A DNA stretch of 64,000 nt from Bradyrhizobium arachidis (GTDB lineage: Bacteria; Pseudomonadota; Alphaproteobacteria; Rhizobiales; Xanthobacteraceae). Positions within the stretch are counted from its first letter, which is position 1; the number at the start of each line of letters is the position of its first letter. The stretch spans positions 6,634,001-6,698,000 of the forward strand of contig NZ_CP030050.1 of the NCBI RefSeq assembly GCF_015291705.1, written 5' to 3'. Positions 20,054 through 29,593 of the stretch are shown one piece after another. The notes beneath the pieces were generated by a model, which did not search any database, had not been told where the DNA came from, and was given only the letters and a program-made list of their open reading frames with translations. The position numbers and the translations under genes are program-made.

Positions 20054-21409
20054 TCAAGCAGCCATGTTCGGTTGCCGGAACGCCGCTTCCATCTCGCGGC
20101 GCACCCGCACGGCAAGACTGTCGGGATCGTACTCCACGTCCTCCCATTTCAGGCGCTGACCTTGCTCGATATTGGTCTTGAGCTTGACATGGTGGGCGAG
20201 GCCGAGCGGCAAGTAACCCTGCTTCAGTGAAGCGTCGGCAGGGGTCTGCTTGCCCCAGACGCAGAAGCCGCCCTCGCCATCGAGCATCTCGCCGGCCTTC
20301 AGCTTGCGCTTGGCGGTCGCGACGACGTCCGAATTGAATACGATCGGCGCACCCGTCGGCTCCTTGCGCAACGCCGCGGAGGCGACGGAGATTCCGAGCT
20401 CCAGCCCGATCATGTGGATCGGGCGGTACAGCGAGGCATATTTGCCGGTCTTGTCCGGCAGCATGCTGTATTCGCGGAAGCATTCCTCGGAATAGGCGCT
20501 GTCGGTCTCGAATACGACATAGGTCCCCATCACGAGGCTCTGCGGCACGTCGGAGCCGTCACGATAGACCGAGGACGTGACCTCGGTGACGCCCGACTTC
20601 TCCAGCATGCCGCCGTCGGCTTTCGGCTTGCAGATCTCGGCGTGCTCGAACCGTGTCGCCGGCGGGAACGACAGGCCCTCGCTCTGCGCATGCAGCCCGG
20701 TCGCATTACACACGGCCGTCATCTCGATGCCCGACTTGGTGCCGTCGACGAAGGAGTTGAACATCTTCGGGTTGATCGAGTTGCGATCCTTGATCTTCAT
20801 GTATTTGTCGAGGATGTCCCAGACCGTATCCGGCGTCGACTGGTGATAGGTCGGGTGGTAGCGCGTGCCCTTGCCGGCCGCGACGACCTTGAAGCCGGCC
20901 GCGCGCGCCCAATCGACATGATCTGCGATTAGCGCCGGCTGATCGCCCCAGGCGAGTGAATAGACGACGCCGGCCTGCTTTGCCTTGCGCGCCAGAATGG
21001 GGCCCGCGACCGCGTCCGCCTCGACATTGACCATCACGATGTGCTTGCCGTTCTCGATCGCCTTCATCGCGAAGCGGATGCCGGCACCAGGATCGCCGGT
21101 CGCCTCGATGATCACCTCGATCGCCGGATGGGTGATCAGCGCGTCGGCGTTGTCGGTGACGACGGTGCCACCGTGCTTGAGCGCGTCGTCGATGGAGGTT
21201 GCCGCGTATTGCTCTTCCGGCCAGCAACCAAGCTTGAGTTGAGCGCGGGCGCGGGCAGTGTTCAAATCGGCGACACCGACGAGATGCATGCCGTCGGTCT
21301 GGCGCACCTGGGACAGGAACATCAGCCCGAATTTTCCGGCTCCGATCAGGCCAATGGTAACAGGCTTGCCGGCTGCCTTGCGTTCCAGCAGCATGCGATG
21401 GAGATTCAT
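20054..21409 (-). CDS. NAD(P)-dependent oxidoreductase with SAF-like C-terminus (homoserine-dehydrogenase/DRL-like)
   Basis: 451 residues from the ATG at 21409, with AAGGAAATCCAG upstream. The N-terminal Rossmann motif is IGLIGAGKFGLMFL. VIIEATGDPGAGIRFAMKAI and HIVMVNVEADAVAGP give the homoserine-dehydrogenase/Gfo-Idh layout. The C-terminal part (KLKAGEMLDGEGGFCVWGK) resembles a SAF domain. This architecture matches the family that contains the Brucella DXR-like reductoisomerase DRL and several sugar-acid oxidoreductases (from memory). A LysR gene and a TRAP transporter follow immediately, so a role in catabolism of an imported acid or sugar acid is more likely than isoprenoid synthesis. Confidence 0.75.
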   Translation of the reverse strand: MNLHRMLLERKAAGKPVTIGLIGAGKFGLMFLSQVRQTDGMHLVGVADLNTARARAQLKLGCWPEEQYAATSIDDALKHGGTVVTDNADALITHPAIEVIIEATGDPGAGIRFAMKAIENGKHIVMVNVEADAVAGPILARKAKQAGVVYSLAWGDQPALIADHVDWARAAGFKVVAAGKGTRYHPTYHQSTPDTVWDILDKYMKIKDRNSINPKMFNSFVDGTKSGIEMTAVCNATGLHAQSEGLSFPPATRFEHAEICKPKADGGMLEKSGVTEVTSSVYRDGSDVPQSLVMGTYVVFETDSAYSEECFREYSMLPDKTGKYASLYRPIHMIGLELGISVASAALRKEPTGAPIVFNSDVVATAKRKLKAGEMLDGEGGFCVWGKQTPADASLKQGYLPLGLAHHVKLKTNIEQGQRLKWEDVEYDPDSLAVRVRREMEAAFRQPNMAA

Positions 21410-21549
21410 CTGGATTTCCTTGAAATGTTTCCTCGGGTGACGGCGTTGTTGCAGCCGTGACGTCCGGCCGCGCTCGCCTTGTACGGAAACGTTAGGCAGC
21501 GGCGAATCCGAGGGCAATTCAGATTATCTGCGGCGACGATGTAGGCACG

Positions 21550-22455
21550 CTAAACAATCGACGTGCCCTGCTGCGCGCTCCAGGCGTCGCGTTCCCCGCG
21601 CAGCCAGTCGAGGAAGGTCCGGGTCTTGCGGTGGCGCAGATGACCGTGCGGGCAGACGATCCACTGCGTGGTCAGCGCGACCTCCGGCGGATTCTTCACG
21701 GGGCAGACCAGCCGCCCGTCGCGTAATTCGCGCCAGGCCAGCAGCTCGCTTTCCAGCCCGATGCCGAGGCCGTCGACGGCGGCGTCGATCGCCATGTGGC
21801 TGCGGTCGAACAGCACGCGCTTCCAGCGTTCCGCAGGCTCGATGCCGGCCTCCGTAAACCAGCGGGGCCATTGCATCTGCGATTTCACCGAATGGATCAG
21901 CCGGTGCTCGAGCAGGTCCCGGGCTGCGAGGCTGCCCGCCGCGAAGAACGAGGGTGCGCACAACGGAAAGAAGCGCTCCTTGCCGAGGCTTTCGACGAAC
22001 AGGCCGGGCCAGCCGCCTTCGCCGTGGCGGATCTCCAGGTCGACATTCTCCTTGCGAAAATCGGTCGGCTCGTTGGTGCCGTCGAGTCGCAATTCGATGT
22101 CCGGATTGGCGTCGACGAAGCTGGCAAGCCGCGGCAGCAGCCATTTACTCGATACACTCGGCGCTGCGCGCACCGTCAGCGTGGTGGCGGAGCGGATGCC
22201 ACGGACATGCCGTGTCACGTCGGTGACGTGCTCGATCTCGCGGCTGATCATCTCGAAATAGCGCTCGCCGGCCTCGGTCAGCGTGATGTTGCGCCCGACG
22301 CGCGAAGTCAGCGCCGTGCCGAGATGCAGCTCCAGCGCCTGGATCTGCTGGCTGACGGCCGACGGCGTCACCCGCAATTCGTCCGCCGCACGGGAAATGC
22401 TGCCCGCGCGCGCCACCGCGTGGAAGACGATGATGGCGCGGAACGGTATCTGCAT
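21550..22455 (-). CDS. LysR-family regulator, GcvA-like
   Basis: 301 residues. The winged helix-turn-helix lies at residues 1-60 (FHAVARAGSISRAADELRVTPSAVSQQIQALE), with the wing GRNITLTEAG. The effector-binding domain follows, with RLDGTNEPTDFRKENVDLEIRHG-type sequence close to GcvA. It lies between the SAF-type oxidoreductase (same strand, 140 bases downstream) and the divergent TRAP operon, so it probably controls one or both from the 279-base region 22456-22734. The inducer is likely the TRAP substrate or a product of it. Confidence 0.88.
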   Translation of the reverse strand: MQIPFRAIIVFHAVARAGSISRAADELRVTPSAVSQQIQALELHLGTALTSRVGRNITLTEAGERYFEMISREIEHVTDVTRHVRGIRSATTLTVRAAPSVSSKWLLPRLASFVDANPDIELRLDGTNEPTDFRKENVDLEIRHGEGGWPGLFVESLGKERFFPLCAPSFFAAGSLAARDLLEHRLIHSVKSQMQWPRWFTEAGIEPAERWKRVLFDRSHMAIDAAVDGLGIGLESELLAWRELRDGRLVCPVKNPPEVALTTQWIVCPHGHLRHRKTRTFLDWLRGERDAWSAQQGTSIV

Positions 22456-22734
22456 CAGAAAACCTTTTAGGCCAGCTAAAGTGACGGCGAATATAATTCA
22501 ATTGTCGCCCATGGCCAGCGATCTAGGCTTGGCTCAAGGCAATCCGCGACAGACGGGTGCCATCGAGGAAACAGGACGGCGCCGAGCGCCGGCTCGCCCC
22601 GGGGGAAGGAACGCAAGACCAGCCCTTTCACCAGACAAGCGATTTTGACGGCACCGGCGCAGCCAGGCCTGCGCGCGGCAACGAGCACGTGCGCCGGCAA
22701 AGGCGCCACACGAGACCATCAGGGAGGACCAACG

Positions 22735-23757
22735 ATGTCGGGCAAGCGCCACAGGATCTCACGCCGCAACTTCATGGTGGCGGCTGCCGCCGTTCCACTG
22801 GTCGCCATTCGCACCAGGCCGGCGCAGGCCGCGGAGTTCGAATACAAGCTCGCCACCGGCCAGTCGCTGACACAGCCGATCAACACCCGCCTCGATCAGG
22901 CCGCAAAGCGGATCAGGGAGGCGAGTGGCGGCCGGCTGGAGATCAAATTCTTTCCGGCCTCGCAGCTCGGCTCGGACACCGACCTGTTGACCCAGATCCG
23001 CAGCGGCGGCGTCGATTTCCTCAACATCGCCGGCTCCGTGCTGTCGACGGTGGCGCCGATCGCCGGCATCGCCAATGTCGGCTTCGCATTCTCGGACTAC
23101 GGTCAGGTCTGGAATGCGATGGACGGCGACCTCGGCAAGCTGATCGCAAGCCAGATCGAGAAAACCGGCGCGCTGGTGATGGCCAAGCCCGCCGACAACA
23201 CGTTCCGGCAGATTTCCTCGTTCACCAAGCCGATCAAGACGCCGGCCGATCTCGCCGGCTACCGCATCCGCGTGCCGGTATCGCCGATCTTCACCTCGCT
23301 GTTCAAATCGCTGGGCGCCAACCCGACCTCGATCAACTTCAACGAATTGTACACGGCACTTCAAACCCATCTCGTGGACGGCCAGGAGAACGGCCTCGTT
23401 ACCATCGAGGCCGGCAAGATCTACGAGGTGCAGAAATACATCTCCGAGACCAACCACATCTGGGATCCCTTCTTCATCCTCGGCAACCGCCGCTCGGTGA
23501 AGGCGCTGCCCGACGAGTTGCAGGGGATCGTCCGGCGTGAATTCGACCAGGCCGCAATGGAGCAGCGCGCCGACACCGCCAAGCTCAATATGACACTGAA
23601 GGACCAGCTGGTCGCCAAGGGCATCACCTTCGAGGCCTCCGACAAGGAGGCGTTCCGCAAGGGGCTGTCGACGGCCGGCTTCTACAAGGAATGGCGCGGG
23701 AAGTTCGGCGAGGACAATTGGAAGACGCTGGAGGCCGCGGCCGGAGCACTGGCATGA
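22735..23757 (+). CDS. dctP: TRAP transporter substrate-binding protein DctP
   Basis: 340 residues from the ATG at 22735 (GGGAGGACC upstream). The N-terminus RISRRNFMVAAAAVPLVAI is a twin-arginine-type signal, so the binding protein is exported folded. The mature protein has the DctP layout: EYKLATGQSLTQP, GGRLEIKFFPASQLGSD, and GYRIRVPVSPIF near residue 175, with the substrate-carboxylate Arg expected there. NFNELYTALQTHLVDGQEN is strongly typical of the family. Its stop overlaps the start of the fused permease (ATGA). The substrate is probably an organic or sugar acid. Confidence 0.9.
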   Translation: MSGKRHRISRRNFMVAAAAVPLVAIRTRPAQAAEFEYKLATGQSLTQPINTRLDQAAKRIREASGGRLEIKFFPASQLGSDTDLLTQIRSGGVDFLNIAGSVLSTVAPIAGIANVGFAFSDYGQVWNAMDGDLGKLIASQIEKTGALVMAKPADNTFRQISSFTKPIKTPADLAGYRIRVPVSPIFTSLFKSLGANPTSINFNELYTALQTHLVDGQENGLVTIEAGKIYEVQKYISETNHIWDPFFILGNRRSVKALPDELQGIVRREFDQAAMEQRADTAKLNMTLKDQLVAKGITFEASDKEAFRKGLSTAGFYKEWRGKFGEDNWKTLEAAAGALA

Positions 23758-25634
23758 GCGCCGTGATCGACATGCAGGAAACGGCGAGGCTCGGCAAAGC
23801 GGAGCCGTTGCCCGGACGCTGGCTGGAGCAGTCGCTGCGCTGGCTGGTGGAAGTTCCGGCCGCGATCGCCGTTGTCGCCGAGGTCATCATCCTGTTCGCC
23901 GGCATCGTCGCGCGCGGAGTCTTCCACCGGCCGATCATCTGGTCGGACGAGCTCGCCTCCATCCTGTTCCTGTGGCTGGCGATGCTGGGCAGCGCGATCG
24001 CGGTGCAGCGCTCGGCGCACATGCGCCTGACCTTCTTCACCTCGTACCTGTCGCCGCGCGCCGAGGCCTGGGCCTCGACGCTCGCGGCCGGCGGGGTAGC
24101 GCTGTTTCTCGCGATCATCCTGCATCCCGCGCTGGACTATGTGGAGGACCAGGCCTTCGTCGAGACGCCGGCGCTCGGCTGGTCAGGCATGGTCCGCGCT
24201 GCGGCCATCCCGGCCGGCTGCATCATCGCGCTCGCCAGCATCTGCCTCACCCTGGTCAAGCGGTCGGCGAAGGACCTGCTCGGCGTCGCCGTCCTGTTCG
24301 CGGCGATGGCCGGCGTGCTCTATCTCGCAGGTCCCTCGCTGAAGTCACTCGGCAACTGGAATTTGCTGATCTTCTTCGTCGGCCTGCTCGGATGCGCCGT
24401 GATGGCGGGCGTGCCGATCGCGTTTTCCTTCTGTCTTGCGACCGTCGCCTTCCTGCTGACCACGACACGGACGCCGCTCCTGGTCGTCGTCGGACGGATC
24501 GACGAGGGCATGAGCTCATTGATCCTGCTCGCGGTGCCGCTGTTCGTGCTGCTGGGACAGCTGGTCGAGCAGACCGGCATGGCGCGCGTCATGGTCGCGT
24601 TCCTCGCCTCCGTGCTCGGCCATGTCCGCGGCGGACTGTCCTACGTGATGCTCGGTGCCATGCTGCTGGTCTCGGGCATCTCCGGCTCCAAGACCGCCGA
24701 CATGGCTGCGATCGCGCCGGTGCTGTTTCCCGAGATGCGCAAGCGAGGCATGAAGGATGGAGAGCTGGTCTCGCTGCTTGCGGCGTCGGGCGCGATGAGC
24801 GAGACCATTCCGCCGTCGATCGTGCTAATCGCGATCGCCTCCGTCACCGGCGTGTCGATCGCGGCGCTGTTCACCGCTGGCATCCTGCCGGGGATCGTGC
24901 TGGCGATCGTGCTCGGCTTCGTCGCGCGCTATCGGGCGGGCGCGGAGGAGAATGCAGCGATCAGGGTCGCGCGGGCACCCATGTCGGTCGTGGCAAAGAC
25001 GTTGTGGGCCGCGCTCCCGGCCCTGGCCTTGCCGTTCCTGATCCGCAGCGCGGTGGTGGAGGGCTATGCGACCGCTACCGAAGTTTCGACCATCGGCATC
25101 GCCTATTGCCTCGTGCTCGGCCTGATCGTCTATCGCGGCAGCCTGACCTGGAAGAATGTGCTGCCGATGCTGGTGCAGACCGCCTCGCTGTCCGGCTCGA
25201 TCCTGTTCATCGTGGGGGCTGCGAGCGCGATGGCCTGGGCGCTGGCGCAATCCGGCTTCTCGCATGATCTGGCCGCGCGCATGGCCGGCGTGCCCGGCGG
25301 CGCCTGGGGCTTCCTGCTGATCTCGGTGGTGGCCTTCATCGTGCTCGGCAGCGTGCTGGAGGGCATCCCGGCGATCGTGCTGTTCGGCCCGCTGCTGTTT
25401 CCGGTGGCTGCGCAGTTCGGCATCCACGAGGTGCATTATGCCATGGTGGTGATTTTGGCGATGGGCCTCGGCCTGTTCGCACCGCCATTCGGCCTTTGCT
25501 ACTACGCCGCCTGCATCATCGGCAACGTTCCGCCTGACGCAGGCATGCGCAGGATCTGGTTCTATCTCGCCTGGCTGTTCCTCGGCCTGCTGCTGATCAC
25601 CTTCGTGCCCTGGATATCGCTGGTGTTTCTATGA
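23754..25634 (+). CDS. dctM: Fused TRAP transporter permease DctQ-DctM
   Basis: 626 residues. It starts at ATG 23754 inside the dctP stop (ATGA overlap), showing tight translational coupling. Residues 1 to about 170 are the small DctQ permease (IIWSDELASILFLWLAMLGSA). The rest is the large DctM permease with 12 or so helices (SLILLAVPLFVLLGQLVEQ; SGISGSKTADMAAIAPVLFP; SETIPPSIVLIAIASVTG). Fused DctQM proteins are known but less common than separate genes. With DctP this is a complete sodium-driven uptake system. Confidence 0.92.
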   Translation: MSAVIDMQETARLGKAEPLPGRWLEQSLRWLVEVPAAIAVVAEVIILFAGIVARGVFHRPIIWSDELASILFLWLAMLGSAIAVQRSAHMRLTFFTSYLSPRAEAWASTLAAGGVALFLAIILHPALDYVEDQAFVETPALGWSGMVRAAAIPAGCIIALASICLTLVKRSAKDLLGVAVLFAAMAGVLYLAGPSLKSLGNWNLLIFFVGLLGCAVMAGVPIAFSFCLATVAFLLTTTRTPLLVVVGRIDEGMSSLILLAVPLFVLLGQLVEQTGMARVMVAFLASVLGHVRGGLSYVMLGAMLLVSGISGSKTADMAAIAPVLFPEMRKRGMKDGELVSLLAASGAMSETIPPSIVLIAIASVTGVSIAALFTAGILPGIVLAIVLGFVARYRAGAEENAAIRVARAPMSVVAKTLWAALPALALPFLIRSAVVEGYATATEVSTIGIAYCLVLGLIVYRGSLTWKNVLPMLVQTASLSGSILFIVGAASAMAWALAQSGFSHDLAARMAGVPGGAWGFLLISVVAFIVLGSVLEGIPAIVLFGPLLFPVAAQFGIHEVHYAMVVILAMGLGLFAPPFGLCYYAACIIGNVPPDAGMRRIWFYLAWLFLGLLLITFVPWISLVFL

Positions 25635-25671
25635 GGCTCGCAAGTGAGGCCGTTCCGCGCGGCACCTTCCG

Positions 25672-26409
25672 TCAAGCCGAAATCTGCTTCTCTGCGATGT
25701 TCAGCCATTCGGCCTGCGCGTCGCGCAGATATTTTGGCGCGCGGCGCATCTGGATCAGGAGCTCGTTGAAGACGACGCGCGCCTCCTGGGTGCGGCCGAC
25801 CATCTGCAGCAGCATGCCGTAGCGCACCCGCGCTTCGGCGCCGGGGAAATAGCCGGCGACGGCGTGATATTCCTCCAGCGCCTCGTCGAGCCGGCCGACC
25901 TCCGCAAGCGCGCGGGCATAGAGCAGATGCGCGTCGGCGGAGTCGAAATCAGGCCATTGCTTCTGCAGATCGTCCAGCGTCGCCAGCGCATCGGCCGGGC
26001 GCTTGGCTGAAAACTCGGCCTGCGCCTTGCCGAGCGCATAGGCGGGATCGTGGCCCATCGGCAGCGCCAGGATGTGATCGTAGTGCTGCTCGGCTTCACC
26101 ATAGCGGCCGATCTTCGTGCACTCTTCCGCGAGCGCCGCACGGTTGGCGATGGTATCGGTGACAGCCAGCCGGTCAGACAGCTCGCGATAACGCTTCTCG
26201 GGATCGAGCCGGTTGGCGACGCGCTGGCGCGCCTGCCGTGCGCCGGGGCTCGAAAACCATTCCGGGATGAGCTCGACCGCGATATAGGCGAGCGCGCCCA
26301 TCATCGGCACCAGCAGGATGATGAAAGCCCAGGGCCGCAACCGCCCGGTACGCGAGGCGTGATAGATCAGCGTGAGATCGAGCAGCAGAACGATCAAAGC
26401 GACGGGCAT
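25672..26409 (-). CDS. PLDc_N/TPR membrane-anchored protein
   Basis: 245 residues. Two N-terminal hydrophobic segments (MPVALIVLLLDLTLIYHA and WAFIILLVPMMGALAYIAVE) resemble the PLDc_N membrane unit. The soluble part is built of TPR-like helices (NRAALAEECTKIGRYGEAEQ; PAYALGKAQAEFSAKRPADA; AHLLYARALAEVGRLDEALE; ARVRYGMLLQMVGRTQEARV). It is probably an inner-membrane scaffold. It is convergent with the TRAP operon. The same architecture is common in Bradyrhizobiaceae as a hypothetical protein; no function is known to me. Confidence 0.7.
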   Translation of the reverse strand: MPVALIVLLLDLTLIYHASRTGRLRPWAFIILLVPMMGALAYIAVELIPEWFSSPGARQARQRVANRLDPEKRYRELSDRLAVTDTIANRAALAEECTKIGRYGEAEQHYDHILALPMGHDPAYALGKAQAEFSAKRPADALATLDDLQKQWPDFDSADAHLLYARALAEVGRLDEALEEYHAVAGYFPGAEARVRYGMLLQMVGRTQEARVVFNELLIQMRRAPKYLRDAQAEWLNIAEKQISA

Positions 26410-26583
26410 GTGACATCCACGAGCACAACGACAGCGCAGGCCTCCTGATATCGCAACCGCCGCGTTGAGACAACTTAGAGTTGCTGCCCTGTGCTGAAAT
26501 CCGCGACATCCGATGCATGCGCCTTGATGGCGACGAGGATTCAGTCGTCCTGAACGCGATGGAGGTTCACGAGGGAATCGGCA

Positions 26584-27189
26584 TCATGCGCGGCAAACTG
26601 CATCGAGCAGCAATCCGCTCGCCAATTGTCGAAACGCGTCCACGGCCTTGTTCAGCACGGTTCTCGGATCGTCGGCTGCGGCGACCCATAAAGCGGCACT
26701 GAGCGCGGCGCCGTTCAGCAATCGCCCCGCCGCTTCAACATCCACGGGCTTCACCACCTTCTCCTCGATCAGTGACCGGATCGTTCGCATGGTGATATCC
26801 AGGCAGGCATTCTCGCCGGGCCACTTGGATGGATCGCCGAGTACGGCAGGCCCATCCAGAAGCATGATGCGCTGAATTTCAGGATCGAGCGCCATTTCGA
26901 TATAGGCACTGCCCTCTGCGAGCAGGCCTTGCCACAAGGTGGGCGCTTGCTCGCGGATCGCCCGCAGCCGTTCCGCCATTTCGCCATCGATCTGCTCGAC
27001 CACGGCCCAGAGCAGCCCCTTCTTGTCTTCGAAATTGTGATAGAGCGCGCCCCGCGTCAGCCCGACCGAGGCCGTCAGCTCATCCATCGACGCGTCTGCA
27101 TAACCCTGCGTGGCGAACGCCCTGCGCGCGGCGCGGATGAGCTTGGCCCGATTTTCCGCCATGGCTGCGGCCCGCTTTCCCTCGACCAT
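26584..27189 (-). CDS. TetR-family repressor
   Basis: 201 residues. The TetR helix-turn-helix is at residues 15-62 (LIRAARRAFATQGYADASMDELTASVGLTRGALYHNFEDKKGLL). The C-terminal ligand domain is helical and unassigned. It is divergent from ridA (27329). Two nearly identical 17-bp inverted repeats lie in the gap (27211 and 27241), the first only 22 bases upstream of its own start codon, so it should repress both itself and ridA. Confidence 0.9.
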   Translation of the reverse strand: MVEGKRAAAMAENRAKLIRAARRAFATQGYADASMDELTASVGLTRGALYHNFEDKKGLLWAVVEQIDGEMAERLRAIREQAPTLWQGLLAEGSAYIEMALDPEIQRIMLLDGPAVLGDPSKWPGENACLDITMRTIRSLIEEKVVKPVDVEAAGRLLNGAALSAALWVAAADDPRTVLNKAVDAFRQLASGLLLDAVCRA

Positions 27190-27210
27190 GCTCGCTCCGT
27201 TTTCCTATTG

Positions 27211-27257
27211 ACATACGTCGCGTATGTGAGAAAGAAGCTCACATACGAAGCGTATAT
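27211..27257. promoter_or_regulatory. Paired TetR-type operators between tetR and ridA
   Basis: Site 1 at 27211-27227 is ACATACGTCGCGTATGT and site 2 at 27241-27257 is ACATACGAAGCGTATAT. Each is a 7-bp arm (ACATACG), a 3-bp spacer and an inverted arm. Their centres are exactly 30 bp apart. A TTGACA-like hexamer overlaps site 1 (27208-27213) on the ridA strand. The layout is what a TetR regulator of a divergent pair would use; binding itself is inferred. Confidence 0.8.
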
Positions 27258-27328
27258 GAACGATGTCGCGGCCGGCACCGCAAGGCAATTCGGCCGCCTG
27301 CCCTCTATTCTTTCGAAAGGCTCAAAAC

Positions 27329-27727
27329 ATGCTCCAACGCGAGGCAATCTTCCCCGCCAACCGCCATGCGCTTTACCAAGCGCATCGGTATTCCCCAGCG
27401 ATCCGCTCCGGCGACCTGCTCTTCGTTTCGGGGCAGGTCGGCAGTCGTGACGACGGCTCACCCGAGCCGGTGTTCGAGGACCAGGTCCGGCGTGCCTTTG
27501 CCAATTTGCGCGCCGTGCTCGCAGCTGCAGGATGCACCCTGGACGATGTGGTGGATGTCACCACGTTTCACACCGACCCTGAAAAGCAGATCGAGACCGT
27601 GATGGCCGTCCGCAGCGCGGAAATCGGTGATGCCCCGTATCCGAACTGGACAGCTGTTGGCGTGAATTGGCTTGCCGGGTTCGACTTCGAGATCAAGGTC
27701 GTCGCCCGGATTCCTTCAGCCGCGTAA
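27329..27727 (+). CDS. RidA family (YjgF/YER057c/UK114) protein
   Basis: 132 residues from the ATG at 27329. The RidA fold is shown by YSPAIRSGDLLFVSGQVGSR near residue 20, FANLRAVLAAAGCTLDDVVDVTTF in the middle, and the C-terminal PNWTAVGVNWL where canonical RidA carries the catalytic Arg in R-x-A/C-x-E-V. That Arg region reads TAVGVNWLAGFDFEIKVVA here, so true imine deaminase activity is uncertain and it may belong to the Rid1-7 subfamilies. Regulated by the adjacent TetR by inference. The coding sequence is followed by a small hairpin (CTCCCGC/GCGGGAG). Confidence 0.85.
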   Translation: MLQREAIFPANRHALYQAHRYSPAIRSGDLLFVSGQVGSRDDGSPEPVFEDQVRRAFANLRAVLAAAGCTLDDVVDVTTFHTDPEKQIETVMAVRSAEIGDAPYPNWTAVGVNWLAGFDFEIKVVARIPSAA

Positions 27728-27755
27728 AGCCGTCTCCCGCCTATGCGGGAGCCGC

Positions 27756-28730
27756 CTACGGCTTGGCGTCATCAGCCAGCATCTTGCGATACTTCTCGAC
27801 ATCGCGCGTCACGAGCTTTTGCAAGACCTCGGGCGTATGCTCATCGGGATCGGGCGCAACCGTCGAGAGGTCCGCAAACCGCTTCTTCACCGCTTCGGTC
27901 TCGACCGCGGTGCGCGCGGCAGCATTCAGCTTGGCGATGATGGCCGGCGGCGTGCCCTTGGGCGCGAACAGGCCGTTCCAGCCTTGCGCTTCGAAATCAG
28001 GCAGACCGGCTTCAGCCGACGTCGGCAGATCCGGCAGCGTCGCGAGCCGCACCGTTGAGCCGACGACCAGCCCCTTCACCAGCTTCTCGTTGATCGACTG
28101 CGAGACGGAAGCCGCGGCGTCGCAGACGCCGTCGATCTGGCTGCCGACCGCATCGGTGAGCGCGGGCGCGGCGCCGCGATAGCCGACCAGTGTCGCGTCG
28201 ATTCCCGCCGCGGTGACGAAGCTCTTGCAGATCAGGTAATTCGAGGAGCCGACGCCGGCATGGCCGAGATTGATCTTGCCCGGATTGGCCTTGGCGTAAG
28301 CGATGAACTCGTTCAAATTCTTCGCCGGAAAATCCTTGCGCAGCGCGATGATGCCAAACGTCTTCGCCACCATGGCGATCGGCACGAAGGAGTCGGGCGT
28401 GAACGGCAGTTTTGGATAGATCGTGTAGGTCGCGGCATTGGTGCCGGCATTGCCGATCGCGATGGTGTAGCCATCAGGCTCGGCGCGGGAGGCGCGAGCC
28501 AGCGCGGTCGAGCCGCCGGCGCCCGCAACGTTCTCGATCACGATGGTCTGGCCGAGCGCGATGCCCATCTGCTCGGCGACCGTGCGCGCGATCACGTCCG
28601 AGGTGCCGCCGGCCGCGAACGGCACGATCATGGTGATCGGACGCTTGGGGAAATCCTGCGCGAATGCGGCCGTTGCAAACGCAACGACGGCAATGGCGGC
28701 TGACAGCCGCTTCACCACGAACGAGATCAC
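27756..28730 (-). CDS. Bug/TctC-family periplasmic solute-binding protein
   Basis: 324 residues, GTG start. The signal peptide [15 protein letters not shown] is followed by the Bug signature [20 protein letters not shown] and, later, [23 protein letters not shown]. Bug proteins bind small carboxylates for tripartite tricarboxylate transporters or for sensing. No tctA/tctB permease is adjacent, as is usual for orphan Bug genes. Its GTG overlaps the purQ stop (GTGA, 28727-28730), so it is translated from the purQ message. That linkage to purine synthesis is odd and unexplained. Confidence 0.9.
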   Translation of the reverse strand: MISFVVKRLSAAIAVVAFATAAFAQDFPKRPITMIVPFAAGGTSDVIARTVAEQMGIALGQTIVIENVAGAGGSTALARASRAEPDGYTIAIGNAGTNAATYTIYPKLPFTPDSFVPIAMVAKTFGIIALRKDFPAKNLNEFIAYAKANPGKINLGHAGVGSSNYLICKSFVTAAGIDATLVGYRGAAPALTDAVGSQIDGVCDAAASVSQSINEKLVKGLVVGSTVRLATLPDLPTSAEAGLPDFEAQGWNGLFAPKGTPPAIIAKLNAAARTAVETEAVKKRFADLSTVAPDPDEHTPEVLQKLVTRDVEKYRKMLADDAKP

Positions 28731-29428
28731 GCGGCCTTTTCCAGATGTGCGGTGAGGCCGGCGAACAGGCCGCGGCCGTCGGTGCAGCCCATGATGGCTT
28801 CGACGTGGTTTTCCGGATGCGGCATCATGCCGAGCACGTTGCCCCTGTCGTTGACGATCCCGGCGATCGACTGCGCGGCGCCGTTGATGTTGCTGATGTC
28901 GTCGATGCTGCCGTCAGCCGCGCAGTAGCGATAGAGCACCCTGCCCTCGCCTTCGAGCCGCCTGATGGTCTCTTCGTCCGCCGCGTAATTGCCCTCGCCA
29001 TGGGCGACGGGCACACGGATCACCTGACCGGCATTGTAGCCGCGCGTGAACGGCGTGTCGGAGCGCTCGACGCGCAGATGCACGTCCTTGCAGATGAATT
29101 TCAGCCGCGCATTGCGCATCAGGATGCCCGGCAGCAGGCCGGACTCGCAGAGGATCTGGAAGCCGTTGCAGACGCCGAGCACGAGCCCGCCCTTGGCCGC
29201 ATAGTCGCGCACCGCGTCCATCACCGGCGAGCGCGCCGCGATCGCCCCGCAGCGAAGATAGTCGCCGTAGGAAAAGCCGCCCGGCACGACGACGAGGTCG
29301 GTGCCCGACGGCAGCGACGTCTCGGCGTGCCAGACCATCGCCGGCTCATGGCCCGAGATCAGCCTCAGCGCGCGCGCCATGTCGCGCTCGCGGTTGATTC
29401 CGGGAAAGACGAGGATGGCGGCTTTCAT
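28727..29428 (-). CDS. purQ: Phosphoribosylformylglycinamidine synthase glutaminase PurQ
   Basis: 233 residues. PurQ hydrolyses glutamine and passes ammonia to PurL. Class-I amidotransferase features: [20 protein letters not shown], the nucleophile Cys in [14 protein letters not shown] near residue 87, and the His/Glu pair in MMPHPENH near the C-terminus. The ATG at 29428 has GGAAC upstream. In most Rhizobiales purC-purS-purQ are contiguous; here corA, on the other strand, separates purQ from purS. The 3' end overlaps a Bug-family gene. Confidence 0.97.
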   Translation of the reverse strand: MKAAILVFPGINRERDMARALRLISGHEPAMVWHAETSLPSGTDLVVVPGGFSYGDYLRCGAIAARSPVMDAVRDYAAKGGLVLGVCNGFQILCESGLLPGILMRNARLKFICKDVHLRVERSDTPFTRGYNAGQVIRVPVAHGEGNYAADEETIRRLEGEGRVLYRYCAADGSIDDISNINGAAQSIAGIVNDRGNVLGMMPHPENHVEAIMGCTDGRGLFAGLTAHLEKAA

Positions 29429-29593
29429 GTTCGGGTTCCGGCGGTGCTGGGAATCGGGCTGGCCGAAGGGCCAATTCGCGAAGAGACATAGCCATTTGAC
29501 GGGGATTTTACCAGTGCTAGCCTTGCCGGGCGGCCTTGTACACAGGCCATAGCCACGGCACTTTGCCCGACGATCTTGCCCGGGATTGAAGCC

